In this document: positions 46,452 to 58,098 of the stretch, in pieces | Layout: each line of letters starts with the position of its first letter | How positions within the stretch are numbered: position 1 is the stretch's first letter | Assembly: GCA_963969395.1 (NCBI GenBank) | Contig: OZ017795.1 | Coordinates: forward strand, 30,361,063-30,425,062 | DNA from: Pseudoscleropodium purum | Taxonomy: Eukaryota; Streptophyta; Bryopsida; Hypnales; Brachytheciaceae | DNA length: 64,000 nt | Reading direction: 5' to 3' | Position numbers and translations under genes: made by a program | Notes under the pieces: generated by a model | What the model was told of the DNA's origin: nothing | The model's input: only the letters and a program-made list of their open reading frames with translations | The model's database searches: none

Positions 46452-49400
46452 TCATACAAAGTGAGCTGATATCTCGTCAGATGAGCTGCTGCTCAGCAAA
46501 GAAACTTCCCGTTGCAAGGTGCACGTACTTTCCCTACCGCGTCCCACAGTGATTGACCATTCATGAAAAAACCCAGTTGCAGTGACTACAAATATTCTGG
46601 CTCTGCAGCATAACGCAAAATGATCAAAATATATCTCACAATAGACTGTCGAACTATTTGCGCCAAATAAAGTAAAGCACCGACTTGCAGCAAGAAACAC
46701 TCATACAGCACATGTACAGATTAAAAAATATCATACCAGTATCCCTCGGAAGGACAGAAATGGCATTCAGATGCTACCTCTTTACGAGAATCAACAGAAC
46801 AGACCAACAAATACACAAGCATGCAATAGCATCTCCTCATACATACGTGATCAAGGACCCACTCATCCAACAGAATATTCATAAATTACTTGAAACTATT
46901 TGCTGGAGTGCAGAAACCTTACTCACCGCTCAAAGCAACTGGCATATTCTAAGTAAATTTGTTTGCAATCTTTTCAAGTAGGTCGTACAACTAATGCAAG
47001 CGGACCTCTCCAACAGTCATGGAAAAAGAGAATGAAATGTTGTGATTCACCTGTTGCTCGAGGAGGTGGCAGCAGGAGCCACATCTCCATCTTCTCCTGC
47101 ATCTTCCAAATGCGCAGCTATAGCACAATGGCTGTCGCAATTAAACGCAAAAAGAGACTTAGAAGAGCTGCAGACAATGTTCCTCAAACGAAATACTGCT
47201 AAAATAGCATAACGAGAATCACTCCAGATGCTCAGTCATTCCTAAGCGGATAGTTCTTAACCTTGATTTGATTCAGATGGTCATGACCTAATTGCAATGT
47301 GTACTCAAAGCCTTGACGACATAAAACCCTAGGTGCCCAAAATGGCCATAAAGTTGCCGCTTCTATAGTTATAAGAACTGAAATAAATCATTCAGGAAGT
47401 TTTCAGGAAATCTGTACCAAGAAAAAGAAGAACTCATACCCTCAATTCTTTGAATGAGACAAAAATATTTTGAAAGCTTCTGTAATTGACTGTTCGCTTA
47501 CAAGAAGAAATTTCAATTTTTTAGATTCGGGCCCTTTGAATTTGAATTTATGTCCGTTGAAATAGTGCTGACGGAGAACTAATAACTAAAGTCTACTCCC
47601 AATTTGTGCAAGCAGTGCTGACAGTTCATACTTTGAAGAGCATACCTGCGGATATTAGGAGGAGATCCGTTCCTGATTGTAACAAAACAGCGCTCTGATT
47701 CAACCATGTCACTCATAGAGTTTGGAATTACTGATGCCAGCAGCCCGGCAGCCATGCCATTACTGCATTCAGGCAAACATTAAGAAAGATTTAGCATAAA
47801 GACCCATCGAAGTACAATTCACTGCACTAGAGACACATAAGCTCAGCATGGGTGCTTCAGAAGACTACACTTGTTTTTACCTTGATTGACCCACGCTGCC
47901 TGTCGAATCTTCGTTTCTGAACAAAGAAATATGAGATATTTCCTATCAGTTTCACCATGCGAACATCTACTTAAGCGGTGCGGAATTCCCCTACTTCTTA
48001 CTCCCATCACACAGTTACTGATTTGGACCAAAACATGAGAACTTTCCAATAAAGAGTGCAGACAGTGGTTTAAGCAGATGATAATCGGCAACCAAAAACC
48101 CGACAGGGCAATTCTGCCATGTGAAAACAGAAAAAATATGCTCACTGGAAAAAGATATTGAGAAGTTGGATTTTGTCTGCACACTCCTGCCTTCACGTAG
48201 GAGAATGCCAGAAAATGACGTGCTCCCTATCACTAGAGTACACCTCTGACACTACTACACAACAAAGCGAGAAGAACTCAGCTTACCGAGATCTTGCAAG
48301 CATCCCCAACTTAAACACGTGGATGGTACCAGAAGCACATGAAGCAGCAAGTAGTTGTGGAACTTGAGATGGTGGCCCAAAGGACAAGGAGTAAATTGTG
48401 GCAGGATAACTTCCACGTCGGAAAGTGTACGCCTGCAAACGTTCACATGAGCAATGCAAATTATGGTAGAGAATACTAAAACCATTGGGACACGCTCCCG
48501 TCACATATACTGAACCTGTTACCAAATGCACCTCATCTATACTTAGTTGGACCTATCAGTAGGGAAAGCATGTATTAGCTAAATGTCTACGGCCACTGAT
48601 ATTTCCATGGAAAATGGAGTTATCTACTGTCACTTCTAGAGGTCTACAACTTCCCAATTTCAAATTTGCATAGGAAATTCATACATAATGGTAAAAAATT
48701 TGATCTTCACAGATTTTGGCTGTTGTACCCAAAGATCTCTCCACAGTTCTGGTCCCAAAAATCACACTCCTAAATATGTTGAAATGCTTCAAGTGATGCA
48801 AATAATATCCTATACCTTAATGACAACAATTGCACACGACTAGCGCAGAGAAGATCAAGATCATTTTCACCTTGGAGGCTTGGGGAATGCTGTGAACCCT
48901 AATTACTGTGCCTTGATCAGAAGCTGTGGCTAGAAGCAAGCCATCTGAGGAGAAAGCCATGGCTGCCAAGGGTGACTTATGTGCTTGAATCTGCAAAATC
49001 CAGAAGTTACTCCCATCAGTTATATGGAAGAAATCAAATATGAACTTAAAAAAACCTACACAATGCATTCTATTTACTGTCATCCATGATATAATGGAAC
49101 ATCCAATTAACGTGCCGTAGAGTAAATAAATTATCTTTTGTTAACTGTGTACTGCGAGATCACCATCAAGAAGATTTTCAGTGAATAGTCACTAAAGCAA
49201 CAAGCGGCCAGTCAACCAGTGACCAAGACGAAATCCAAAGTTCAGTAATCATCAAAAGGTACACTAATTCATGGCATATGAAGGGCTCCATAGGATTACG
49301 AGATAGCGAATCATACACTAAATAGAATAAACGGTGTAGTCTATAAAAAATTGATTGGAACCAAGAAGTTTCGATCGGGAAGGCTTCTACAAGCATTCGG

Positions 49401-51624
49401 TATCATGCGATATTATAGAAAAAGATATTTAAACAATGGCATAAGAATTGCATGTAGCTTAATCACCTGACAGAGGGCATGGAGATCCAATGCGTCAAAT
49501 ACCAATACTGACCCACTGGACGTGCTTGCCGGTAAAGCCAAGTAGCAGTTTTCTTGATTTGGAGACAGTGCACACAAAGCTGCAGAACAGAACATGCGCA
49601 GGAGATAAACAAAGGAGTCAAAAGGAAACTCACAGCGCCTTATTGTGAATCCTCACGAAGTATAACTTTCAAGACTCAAATCTCATGATAAATTAGTCGA
49701 ATCACAGTAGTTATTGAATGATTCATAATTCCGACATCCCCATCACAACACAACGTATAAGTGCATGACCTCGGACGTTCGGAACGGTGTCAATGGTGTG
49801 CAACGGTGTCAGCTGGCCCAGGTCATGAATATACGTTTTACGCTCCAAAACTACCACCAATCTGTTCATCAACGGAGAATGATATGAGATTCACAAGTTG
49901 AGCAGGAAATAATTCTACTTCAAGAACACTGAAAATTTTGAAAAGGTAGCAAAAAATTCATCCATATCCATAGTCAAGATGCGCTTCATTGACTACACAA
50001 AAAAATTGGGGAAGTTGGAGAAGCTCTAAAAGAGTAGGAAAGCCCTGACGTGCTTGGTTTGATTAAAATTTAGAACTTACATAAGGTGGGAGGAACCATG
50101 CATCCAAATTGCAAAGGTCACGAATATTACCGCTTACGGTTCATGCGTACACACAGAATCGACGACACAAAGTTGAGCTCCGCTTGAATTGTGTCCGTGA
50201 TGGTGTTGAAGACACTCAATCGCCGAGGAGAGAGCGCTGGCTGCAGCAACACTATCTTCATCAAAACCATATCTCATTGCTCATTGCTGCCCTAAATTCT
50301 CTGACCAAAATCATAATTTTTGAGCTCATCAAAACTTCATACTGACCCCAACAAAAATTAAAATCAAAGAAGATACGGAGAGAGAATAAAAAACCTGTTG
50401 ACCAGCTCCGACAACCGCCACTAAGCTCGTACTAAACAACATCTCCACCGCGTTGATTGCTCCTTCAGCTGTACAAACCTCCAAAGTTCAAACCCTTGAA
50501 CAAATACTGATCTCCACTGAACTAGAAGTACTCAAAGAATTATCAAATTGGCAAATTGACAAAATCTTAACAACGCCTTCGGCAGATTACTTACATCGCG
50601 CGTAGCAGCATCGGCAATTATCGCAATTGAAAATCTTGAAACCATTCTTCGTGCCAATTCCCAGACAACTGAAGGTCCCATGAACAAACATAATCAATCC
50701 TTGTCTTCCAAGAAATTCTCAAAATAAACTCATAACACAACATGCATACGATGAACGGAATTGCAAAGGAGCAGGATCCGAAGCTACAATAATGCTATAG
50801 TCTAAATCACCTGCTATTGACAGAGTCACAAGCCTTCAGAGACCTTCTCAGAATTAAAATTCACAGTCAATGAAAGCACGTTTTTGCCCTAAAACTGTAG
50901 TTTTTGCCGCAAACAACGCGATCGTGCATAGAATTTTCATATCCTAATCCGATCACCGAGAAGCAACGTCGATCAAGCCGTGCCTTCAGAGACTTTCTGA
51001 GAATTAAAATTCAAATGACCTGAATAGAAAATTGAACGCCCTCGACAATCTAGAGTTGAATGTTTCCAAGACATATTCTTACGCCTGCTTTAAACTGTAG
51101 TAATTGCCGCAAAACAATGCAATTGAGCTTTAGAATTTTCGAATCTTAATGCCATCACCGAGACAGCTCAATCAAGCCTTGCCTTCAGAGACTTTCACGA
51201 AATTAAAATTAAAAACACCTAAATAAAAAAACTGAATGCTCTCGACGATCTGGAGTTGGATTGTACAAAAGCTTGACCTAAAACTTTATTTATTGACGCA
51301 ACAAAATACGATTGAGCTTGGAATTTTCATTTCCTACTCCTATCAACGAGAAGCTACCTCGATCAACCCCGTGCCTTCACAGACCTTCTCAGAATTAGAA
51401 AAAAACAAAAAAACTGAATAGAAAACTGATTCCTCTCGACGATCTAGAGTTGGATTTTTTTAAAGCTTGCCCTAAATCTGTAGTTATTGGCGCAAAATAA
51501 TTCGATAGAGCGTAAAATTTGAAATTCCTACTCGATTGTAAAGCACGAGCGCACACCTGTTGTCTTGATTGAACGCGAGCGAGAGAAGCCGGCGATCGCC
51601 CGGCGAAGATGTACTCATGCTCAT
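46452..51624 (-). CDS. ATG18b: ATG18b/WIPI-like PROPPIN autophagy protein, 12 exons, 405 aa
   Basis: Beta-propeller protein that binds PI3P/PI(3,5)P2 on the phagophore or endolysosome and supports autophagosome formation (family knowledge). Exons in transcript order: 51557-51624, 50595-50668, 50395-50468, 50131-50240, 49770-49861, 49467-49579, 48871-48990, 48287-48432, 47881-47916, 47646-47762, 47051-47167, 46452-46602. They sum to 1,218 bp, every border is GT/AG and phases agree, giving 405 residues. The start is the first ATG after an in-frame TAG. Visible blocks: [10 protein letters not shown] then [16 protein letters not shown] (blade 1), [82 protein letters not shown], and [19 protein letters not shown] with FRRG at residues 221-224. 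The C-terminus [18 protein letters not shown] matches the ATG18b subgroup rather than the long BCAS3-containing forms. The family call is secure; exon 11 (47051-47167) is the least conserved piece and rests mainly on phase and splice sites. Confidence 0.93.
50833..51545. repeat. Tandem repeat of about 190-200 bp in intron 1 of the ATG18b-like gene
   Basis: CCTTCAGAGACyTTCTsAGAATTA begins units at about 50832, 50983, 51182 and 51372 (the last slightly altered). Each continues with CTGAATAGAAAAyTGA, CTCGACGATCTAGAGTTGGA, CTAAAACTGTAGTTATTGCCGC and ATCAAGCCGTGCC. Unit lengths are about 151, 199, 190 and 170 bp. The last unit runs up to about 10 bp before the exon 1 donor, so the expansion nearly reaches the coding exon. 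Confidence 0.85.
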
Positions 51625-52219
51625 AGCTCTGCCGTCTTCTCCGTTCTCCAGCTGAGCCTCTGTGCTACCACCATGGATTCTTCTCTACAACAAAAGTTTC
51701 GACCGTCAGTCCCTCCGTCATCATCGCCGCAGCAGTTCGGGATACAAAATTGAGAGAAGCGTGAATCGCGGCAGAAGGCCAGCTCAAGAGCCAAAGGGAA
51801 ACAAAGCAATCGCGCAAAAAGGAATACGAAAAGGAACACAAAAGAGGACCAGGAGAAAGAAAAGGGGACGAGCTTAAGTAAAAGTAAAGCAAAAGAAAGC
51901 AGGGAATAGGAGGTCCATAAAGTTACGGAGTACTATTTACCAGCCGATTCGCAATTTGGGGAGTTTGACTTCTTCAAATGTTCATCAGTAAATTTTCCTT
52001 GCAAGACAAATGAAATTGACATCTAAAGTAGCCGACTCATTTCCGACCCATTTTCGACCACTTAAGCAATTATGCATATTTAAAGTAAAGGTTTCTTGAG
52101 TGAAGAAATTTTTCCATGCATAGAAATAGAGTTTAGATAGATTCCATATTTTTTCAGAATTTTATTTCTCAAATTATAATTACTATGAATTTTTAGTTAA
52201 AGATTTTGTTTGACCTATT

Positions 52220-52712
52220 CTTGCCATATAGATCTACCTATTCCCAACCATAGGTTGATTGCAACATCAATCAAGACTATAGCCCATTAAAGGATTTCTG
52301 GGGTAGGGAGGGCCATTTCAAATTGGTACTCCCTGCAATTCTCCCCCTCCAATTTCAACAAATAGCTATTCCCCCAAAAAATTAAAATAATATAAAAAAT
52401 TTATTCTTGAAATGAAGAAAAAAGTTGAATTTTTTTTTTTCTAGATATGTCAATTGTTGTACTACATCAACGAGTTGCTACAAAATAGTTCTCGCAATTT
52501 GGGAATTGTTGGGAATTCATAGTCTTGAAGAGGGTTGAAATTTTTTCTAATGAAGAGTGCTATGCCACTACTACATTGGGAATTGTGCCATAATTAATCT
52601 TCTACTTTCTCATGTTGATTGGAAAGAGTGTAGCCTAGATAATGCAAATGGAATCTCCTACATTCTCATGTTGATTGAAAAGAGTGTAGTCTAGATAATG
52701 CAAATGGGGCCC
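52220..52712. repeat. Repeat B with a nested family A element and a 56-bp tandem duplication
   Basis: CTACCTATTCCCAACCATAGG ... ATCAATCAAGACTATAG matches 7258-7305. After the family A element at 52285-52552 the repeat resumes, and CTCATGTTGATTGGAAAGAGTGTAG ... GATAATGCAAATGG is present twice, at 52610 and 52667. Confidence 0.75.
52285..52552. mobile_element. TIR element family A, copy 6, inside another repeat
   Basis: Starts CATTAAAGGATTTCTGGGG and ends AATTTTTTCTAATG. It interrupts a dispersed repeat whose uninterrupted relative lies at 7250-7440: the flanks TCAATCAAGACTATAGCC and ATGCCACTACTACATTGG are contiguous there apart from a few bases. Confidence 0.7.
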
Positions 52713-53584
52713 TAGTTACAATTGGGTCAACTCCTTTAATTTAAGTCATTGTATTTTGAACTTTCATAGAATTAGTTATGAATTTTGAAGTTGTAATCAC
52801 GTTAGGACACTAAGAGTGTTTAATTCCTAATATGTTCATCATTGGTATATTGACAAATGCAATTGATTCATCAAAGATAACAATCTAAATCTTAATATTA
52901 GAAAATGCTTTTAGAACCTCGTCACTTTATAGACTTCATGTTATAGACACAATGATATAAGACCAATGAATATTTTTAGAAACAAGATTAAATCTTATAT
53001 TTAAGGAAAGAGTATAAGATTATAGTTAGAGAAAAAAATTGAGAAGTGTAAGAGATGTGTTGTAGAGTCTATAGATCACCTTAACCTTGACTTCTTTACA
53101 TACTTCTCCACTTATTATATTCCTTCATCAAATGACAAATTTTAAATGATGATTATACATGCAAACTTACTACATGCAATAGTTAGAATAGGCATACCAT
53201 GGTGAATAATGACTAATTAAAGTTAAAGAAGGTGATTAAAGGCAAATGTTTTAAAATAGGAAGAGTTTTTTTTAATCATTAAAAAAAATCACCAAACAAT
53301 TTTACAACTATTTTTAGATATACCTTTTGTAAAATAGGTTTTCTATAAACCTAAGCCCCTAATTGCTCTACAATTTAAGGTATTTTTAGATTATATTTTT
53401 CATTCATCTTAGGGAATTTTTGAATCTTTGAAAACAACCTTTCTCTATGACCAATTTGATGAAATTGAGGTAAATCATAAAATTCTTAAAAGCTATAGTA
53501 TAGGCAAAATTTAAAGAAAGAATTTAGGCTTTAGCAATGCACTTTCACTATGACTGTCGATCTCTCGTAGGCGATCTCTTAAAA

Positions 53585-54508
53585 GAGCATCTCCACTGGA
53601 GACACCACACTGCCTTGGCAAATGGTTTGGCGTGCCCGGTTGCTTTTTAATGTCCTACTGGTTGGAGATTTCAGATAATGTCAATGCAAGCCTCAACAAA
53701 TATCAATGGCCACACTTCAAGTTGCCGCGTAGGGTGCATTTGACCGTGGTCCCGGTATACACTATACACTGAAACTCACCTGCCACCCCAATTTCCCATT
53801 AGTTCCCCCCCTCCTCTCTCAAAAAATTTGTGAGCCGTTGATTTTTTTGAAAAAAAATGCTTACCCTCAAAATTGACATTGATTTCTCAAAAAATCACAA
53901 GATGTTGATCTTGTGAAATTTAATCTGAGCTGTTCAAATATAAAATACAAATATTGAATATGAATACGAATACGTGTACTAGATATGAGTACTAAATACG
54001 TGTACTGAATACAAATATTGAATATGGGTACTGAATACGAATACAGTATTGGATACGGGATCAATTGTCCTATATTGTTTGTCAAGAACTTTGATTCTTA
54101 AGATTACAAGAGAGGGGGGGGGGTGAGATAAAAAAATTTAAATCAAATTCTAAATGATAGGTGGAGGTGAGTGGGGGTGGTAAAATAAAAAAATTTAAAT
54201 AAAAATTGAGGGGGGGAGTGCATAGTGTCACTATACACAGAACTATAGTTGCCAAGTCCTCATTTCTAGAGCAAAACATTTGTGGTCCACAGGGCAAGCC
54301 ATACGATTGGCTGGCTGGCCTCCATTTACGGTTCATATTGCTTTTCTAATATAACTCATTAATAAGCACGCCTCATGGACCGCAGGTTGCTGCGTCTCCA
54401 ACCCATTTCCAGTGGGAGGCCGGCAAGCAAGCGCGCCATGTCTGACGTATTTCATTCTCCAAAATTATTTTAGCGTGCTGCTTTTAGCGTTCACCGCTGG
54501 AGATGCTC
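53585..54508. mobile_element. 924-bp TIR element with GAGCATCTCCA ends
   Basis: The left end is GAGCATCTCCACTGGAG and the right end CGCTGGAGATGCTC, an inverted repeat of about 14 bp with partial continuation inward. The right flank is TAA and the left flank AAA, so a 3-bp TTA/TAA-type target duplication is possible but not proven. GAGCATCTCCA ends are common among plant PIF/Harbinger-like MITEs. The inside contains short degenerate GAATACG/GTACTGAATAC repeats (53945-54060) and two G-rich copies of about 70 bp (54110-54225), and no coding. It lies between the divergent ATG18b-like and ataxin-3-like genes. Confidence 0.7.
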
Positions 54509-54761
54509 TAAGCGACCACCATGTGTCCTCCCAATCATCCCCCTCCCAATGACGTCCTGCAGATTCATAATTCCCTGTTCTACTCTTGCACCTCACCAAG
54601 CTTTTTTTTCCTCGTATCTCCTAATGCGAGCCTCACCGATTTGAATCCCTGTACAATCCACCCGTGACCACCCTTGTGTCAATCTTCCGAACATGTCCAG
54701 AAGATCAGAAGCAGTGAAATTTTGAGCCGGAGAGTACTCCTCGTGATTGCGCACAGGGTAC

Positions 54762-54995
54762 GCAGCGAAAATTCAGGTTTTAGGGTTGCGAGAATTCATG
54801 TTAGTTTTTAGGGTAGTGAGAATTCATTTCAGGTTTTAGGGTCGCGAGAATTCATGTCAGGTTTCAGCGTAGCGAGAATTCACGGCAGATTTTCGGGTAG
54901 CTGTAATTCACGTCAGGTTTCAGGGTAGCGAGCATTCAAGATAAGTTACAGGGTATCAAGAATTCACGTTAGGTTTTAGGGTTGTGAGAATTGTG
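54762..54995 (+). repeat. 28-bp minisatellite with telo-box-like motif in the ataxin-3-like 5' leader
   Basis: Eight units keep an exact 28-bp register: the GAGAATTCA anchor or its variant lies at 54790, 54818, 54846, 54874, 54902, 54930, 54958 and 54986. The consensus is close to AGGTTTTAGGGTAGCGAGAATTCACGTC. TTTTAGGGT in each unit resembles the telo box (AAACCCTA) of plant promoters. The array ends 16 bp before the ATG, so it lies in the 5' UTR or core promoter. Confidence 0.9.
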
Positions 54996-55011
54996 ATTTA
55001 GGTTTTAAGCG

Positions 55012-57546
55012 ATGGCGATGGAAGACAGAGGAGGAGGAGCAATGTTGCAATCATCCTCTTCGCCGTCACCTCCTTTGCTGTACCACGAGGTCCAAGAGTC
55101 ACGCCTCTGTGCAGTCCACTGCGTGAACGCCGTCCTCCAGGGCCCTTACTTCTCCGAGGTCGACTTGGCCACGATGGCGCAGGAATTGGACCAGCAGGAG
55201 CAGCAGGTGATGCTGGAGAGCGGCGCGGCATCATCCCACTACCTAAGTTACATGGCGGAGGGATCCTCCAATGTGGATGCGGATGGGAATTTCAGCATCC
55301 AGGTGCTCAACCGCGCTCTACAAATCTGGAACTTGCAGTGTGTGCCGTTGGAAGCGCCCGAGGCGGCGGATGCGCGGGCGGATCCGCAGACGCAGAGCGC
55401 GTTCATTTGTCATCTCCAGGTGCATGGATTTTTTGCGTTTCCTGTGTCAGTTCAAGAGCTTCAAGGTTTTGATATGGAACAGTGCGACAAATTTCTATGC
55501 ATAGTGTCGGATATCTGAAAAATTAATTGATGGAAATCATTGTATAGCTGAGAAGAAGTTTATGTCATTATCGTTTTCCCTGTGTCTGTTTCGAAGTAAT
55601 CGAGAGCTTCGATGTTTTGGGATGTTCGATGGTATTGGCATGGGAAAGTGCGAGAAATTTCTATGCATAGTGTCGAAGTTTTCTGAAAAGTTAATTGACG
55701 GGAAAGCAGTGTGTAGCTGCGAAGAGGTTGGTACCATTACAGTGGGGGTTTGGCATTGAAAGGTGATAGAATTTGAGGCCATTTTGTTAAAGTTCTGGAA
55801 AACCCCAATTGTGGTTCCAAAACCTCTGCAAACTTGAGTAAATATCTAGTTCGTCGCTAGGGTGTTGAAACTGCCTTGAATCTACGGTAGCAATGAGTTT
55901 TAATGCGCAATTATCAAGTTTGAGAAATATCTTGTTGGACAGATACTGCAATTCCGCTTCTAATGAGGTATAGCAGGCAAGTATGGTAGTTGACTACCTA
56001 GAGAATCAACAAAGAACTTGATTTTTTTAGATTCTTGCTCACTTGGGGGTCAAATCTTGTTGGAAAGCTATGATCGACATGTACTTTATACCATACTCAT
56101 GTCTTAATTTTGTGTATTGAAATTGCAGCGAGAAATTGAAGGTCTCTACTTAGGGTTTAAATTTCAATTAGATTTGTTGTAGTTGAGGGCTACGGTTGCT
56201 TTTGAGTCTGGATTCTTTGCAAGATAGTATTCTTATGCCGGGAGTTCGTGCTTGTGATAACAAAACAGTATGTATGTTGCGGATGTTTACGTCACTGAGG
56301 GGATGCATTTAGGGCTGTAGATGCCATCTTGTGGATCAAAGGTAGTCTAGACTGAGGATTGCTTGGGAGATAGTCGTATTACAAGTCGGTGAGACAATTG
56401 TGCTACAGCCAATAGTAGTGTTCCAAGTGTGCAGGATCTTTCAGAATGTCATTGAAGAGAGGTTCAGATGATAGAGGTCTGTGTGTACATTGAAATCCTT
56501 TCATGGATTCCCTAGCTTAGGTAAATGAAGGGCAATCAGTGTTTTCTTGCCTTGAAGTCATCGGTTTACAGGTTTTCTTTTAGTATTTTTTCTGATGGGT
56601 TGTGCATCGTGGATGTTGGCCACTGTAGGCTCACTGGTTCTGCATCCGAAGAGTGGGCAAGAGGTGGTATAATTTTAACAGCTTGTACCCTGCCCCGGAA
56701 TATCTTTCGAATTTCTATCTTTCAGCTTATCTGGATACCCTGAAAAACAGTGGCTGGAGTATCTTTGTAGTCCGGGGATCTCTTCCCAGTTCAGGATGTT
56801 GGGGAAATGAGGACAACGTTGGCAGGTGGCTCAGTTCCGAGGAAGCGGAGCGTATTACCAGGTAATGGCGGTCACTTTTTCAAGTGTGTTTTTGTGATCC
56901 GATTGTGAAAGCCTGGTTTGAGAATCCTAGTATCCAGTGGCCATAGATGAATTCCTTTCATACTAAGCATGCTGTGAGTTCACTATCTTGATAAAAATTC
57001 AAACCATAAGGTAGGTACAGGTGCGCAAGCTGGCTCATATATTGATTGTGACCTTCACTCTCTTTGATCCAAGTGGATAGGAGTAGAATAGAGGGCCTGC
57101 CATGTGAACTCCTTTTTGTAATTTTGTGATAAGATCCTAGCCTAGACACATTCGCCGCTTGGCAGTCGTTTAAGCCTCATCACAAACCCTACTCTCTCTG
57201 CTTTGTGATGTATAATTCTTCAATGAACAGTTAGAAGCCAGGATTGCATTTGCAGGATCTTCATTTGCAGGGTCTTTAAAGCATTAGACATGGAGAAAAG
57301 AAACTCTATCGTACAAACTATTTTCTTAAGGCTATCTAGTATGGATCACTTCATTACGTGCAGTTTTTTCTCTGTTTGGAATATCTTGCATCTTCCTAAT
57401 TAGAATCTAATGACATATATTATTCACACTCCTGTACTTTAATGACAGGTAGGGTGCCCACAAACGCACACCAAGTAGACAGGAGTGATAGGCTTGGATA
57501 CGGAGTGCTAGAAAGCTTTGCTGAAATATATATATATATTTACATC

Positions 57547-57578
<32 letters not shown>

Positions 57579-57974
57579 CGCAATCTTTGCAATCTTTCGT
57601 TGATGGCAACAATTATTGACTGTGGCAGGACTGCCAAGGAAAAAGATGCTGCTGCACCGAAGACGAAGTCCGAGAAAGAAACCTCCAGAATCATTGGATC
57701 AGCGAACTTAGCTGCGGCTCTGGCTGCAAGCTTGGGACCCCAGACTGCTTCCATCAGCAGCTTCTCCAACAGTTTGGGTGATGATGAGGATGCGGAATAC
57801 GCCTCCGCCATAGCTGCCAGTTTGGCAGACATACAATGCCCTCCCACTTCATCTCTTACACAAGAAGAAGGGCCAGATGCCAGTGCCCTTGCTCAAGCCT
57901 TGGCATCGTCGCTGTTCAGTGCCGCCAGGGCTTCTGGGGTGAATTTGCCTGCTCCTCCCCCACCCAAAGATTAA
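55012..57974 (+). CDS. ATXN3-like: Ataxin-3-like Josephin deubiquitinase, 3 exons, 328 aa
   Basis: Cysteine protease of the Josephin (MJD) family that trims ubiquitin chains, commonly as a partner of p97/CDC48. Exons 55012-55419, 56629-56861 and 57629-57974 join in frame (408+233+346=987 bp) with GT/AG borders; a TAA lies 6 bp upstream of the chosen ATG. The Josephin domain spans about residues 22-190: ESRLCAVHCVNAVLQG contains the nucleophile Cys33, AHWFCIRR supplies His138, and WYNFNSLY supplies Asn153. The 15-residue His-Asn spacing equals that of human ataxin-3 (119 to 134). SGWSIFVVRGSLP closes the domain. The tail has a UIM-like helix, DEDAEYASAIAASLADI (267-282), a second weaker one, ASALAQALASSL (298-309), and an Ala-rich degenerate one near 240-250. 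No polyglutamine tract is present. Exon 2 begins exactly at the conserved AHWF, which supports the acceptor at 56627-56628. An AATAAA follows the stop by about 120 bp. Confidence 0.94.
55438..55735 (+). repeat. Tandem duplication in intron 1 of the ataxin-3-like gene
   Basis: CCTGTGTCAGTTCAAGAGCTTC ... AATTTCTATGCATAGTGTCG ... GAAAAATTAATTGA (from 55440) recurs as CCTGTGTCTGTTTCG ... AATTTCTATGCATAGTGTCG ... GAAAAGTTAATTGA (from 55580). The offset is about 140-167 bp because of an internal length difference. Confidence 0.8.
57527..57577. repeat. (TA)n and (TG)n microsatellites before exon 3 of the ataxin-3-like gene
   Basis: A short TA run (57527-57540) and a TG run of about 15 units (57547-57576) occupy the last 100 bp of intron 2. 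The acceptor used for exon 3 is at 57627-57628 (TGTGGCAG). Confidence 0.9.
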
Positions 57975-58092
57975 GGTAACCACACTTAAAATCGTTTAAA
58001 TAAGCATTTGAGCATGGTTACTATCATCGAGTCTTGTTCAGAGTCGATGGGGTTCTAGATTCTTTTAGCATGCATTTTTTGGATACTGTATG

Positions 58093-58098
58093 AATAAA
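58093..58098 (+). terminator. Candidate polyadenylation signal of the ataxin-3-like gene
   Basis: AATAAA lies 119 bp after the stop codon, in a T- and A-rich context. It is the first canonical hexamer downstream. Confidence 0.5.

Noticed and set aside
51565..51877. Plus-strand frames near the ATG18b-like start (for example from 51664)
   Set aside because: They overlap the 5' leader and first exon of the minus-strand gene; no homology and no splice context.
54998..55234. Pro/Arg-rich minus-strand frame over the first exon of the ataxin-3-like gene
   Set aside because: Antisense shadow of a GC-rich coding exon.
56653..56865. Independent small ORF with WYNFNSLYPAPEYLS
   Set aside because: It is the second Josephin exon (from 56629), in phase with exon 1, not a separate gene.
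57552..57974. Reading frame starting in the TG microsatellite (Cys-Val repeat start)
   Set aside because: The Cys/Val residues are translation of the microsatellite in intron 2; the true exon starts at 57629 in phase with exon 2.
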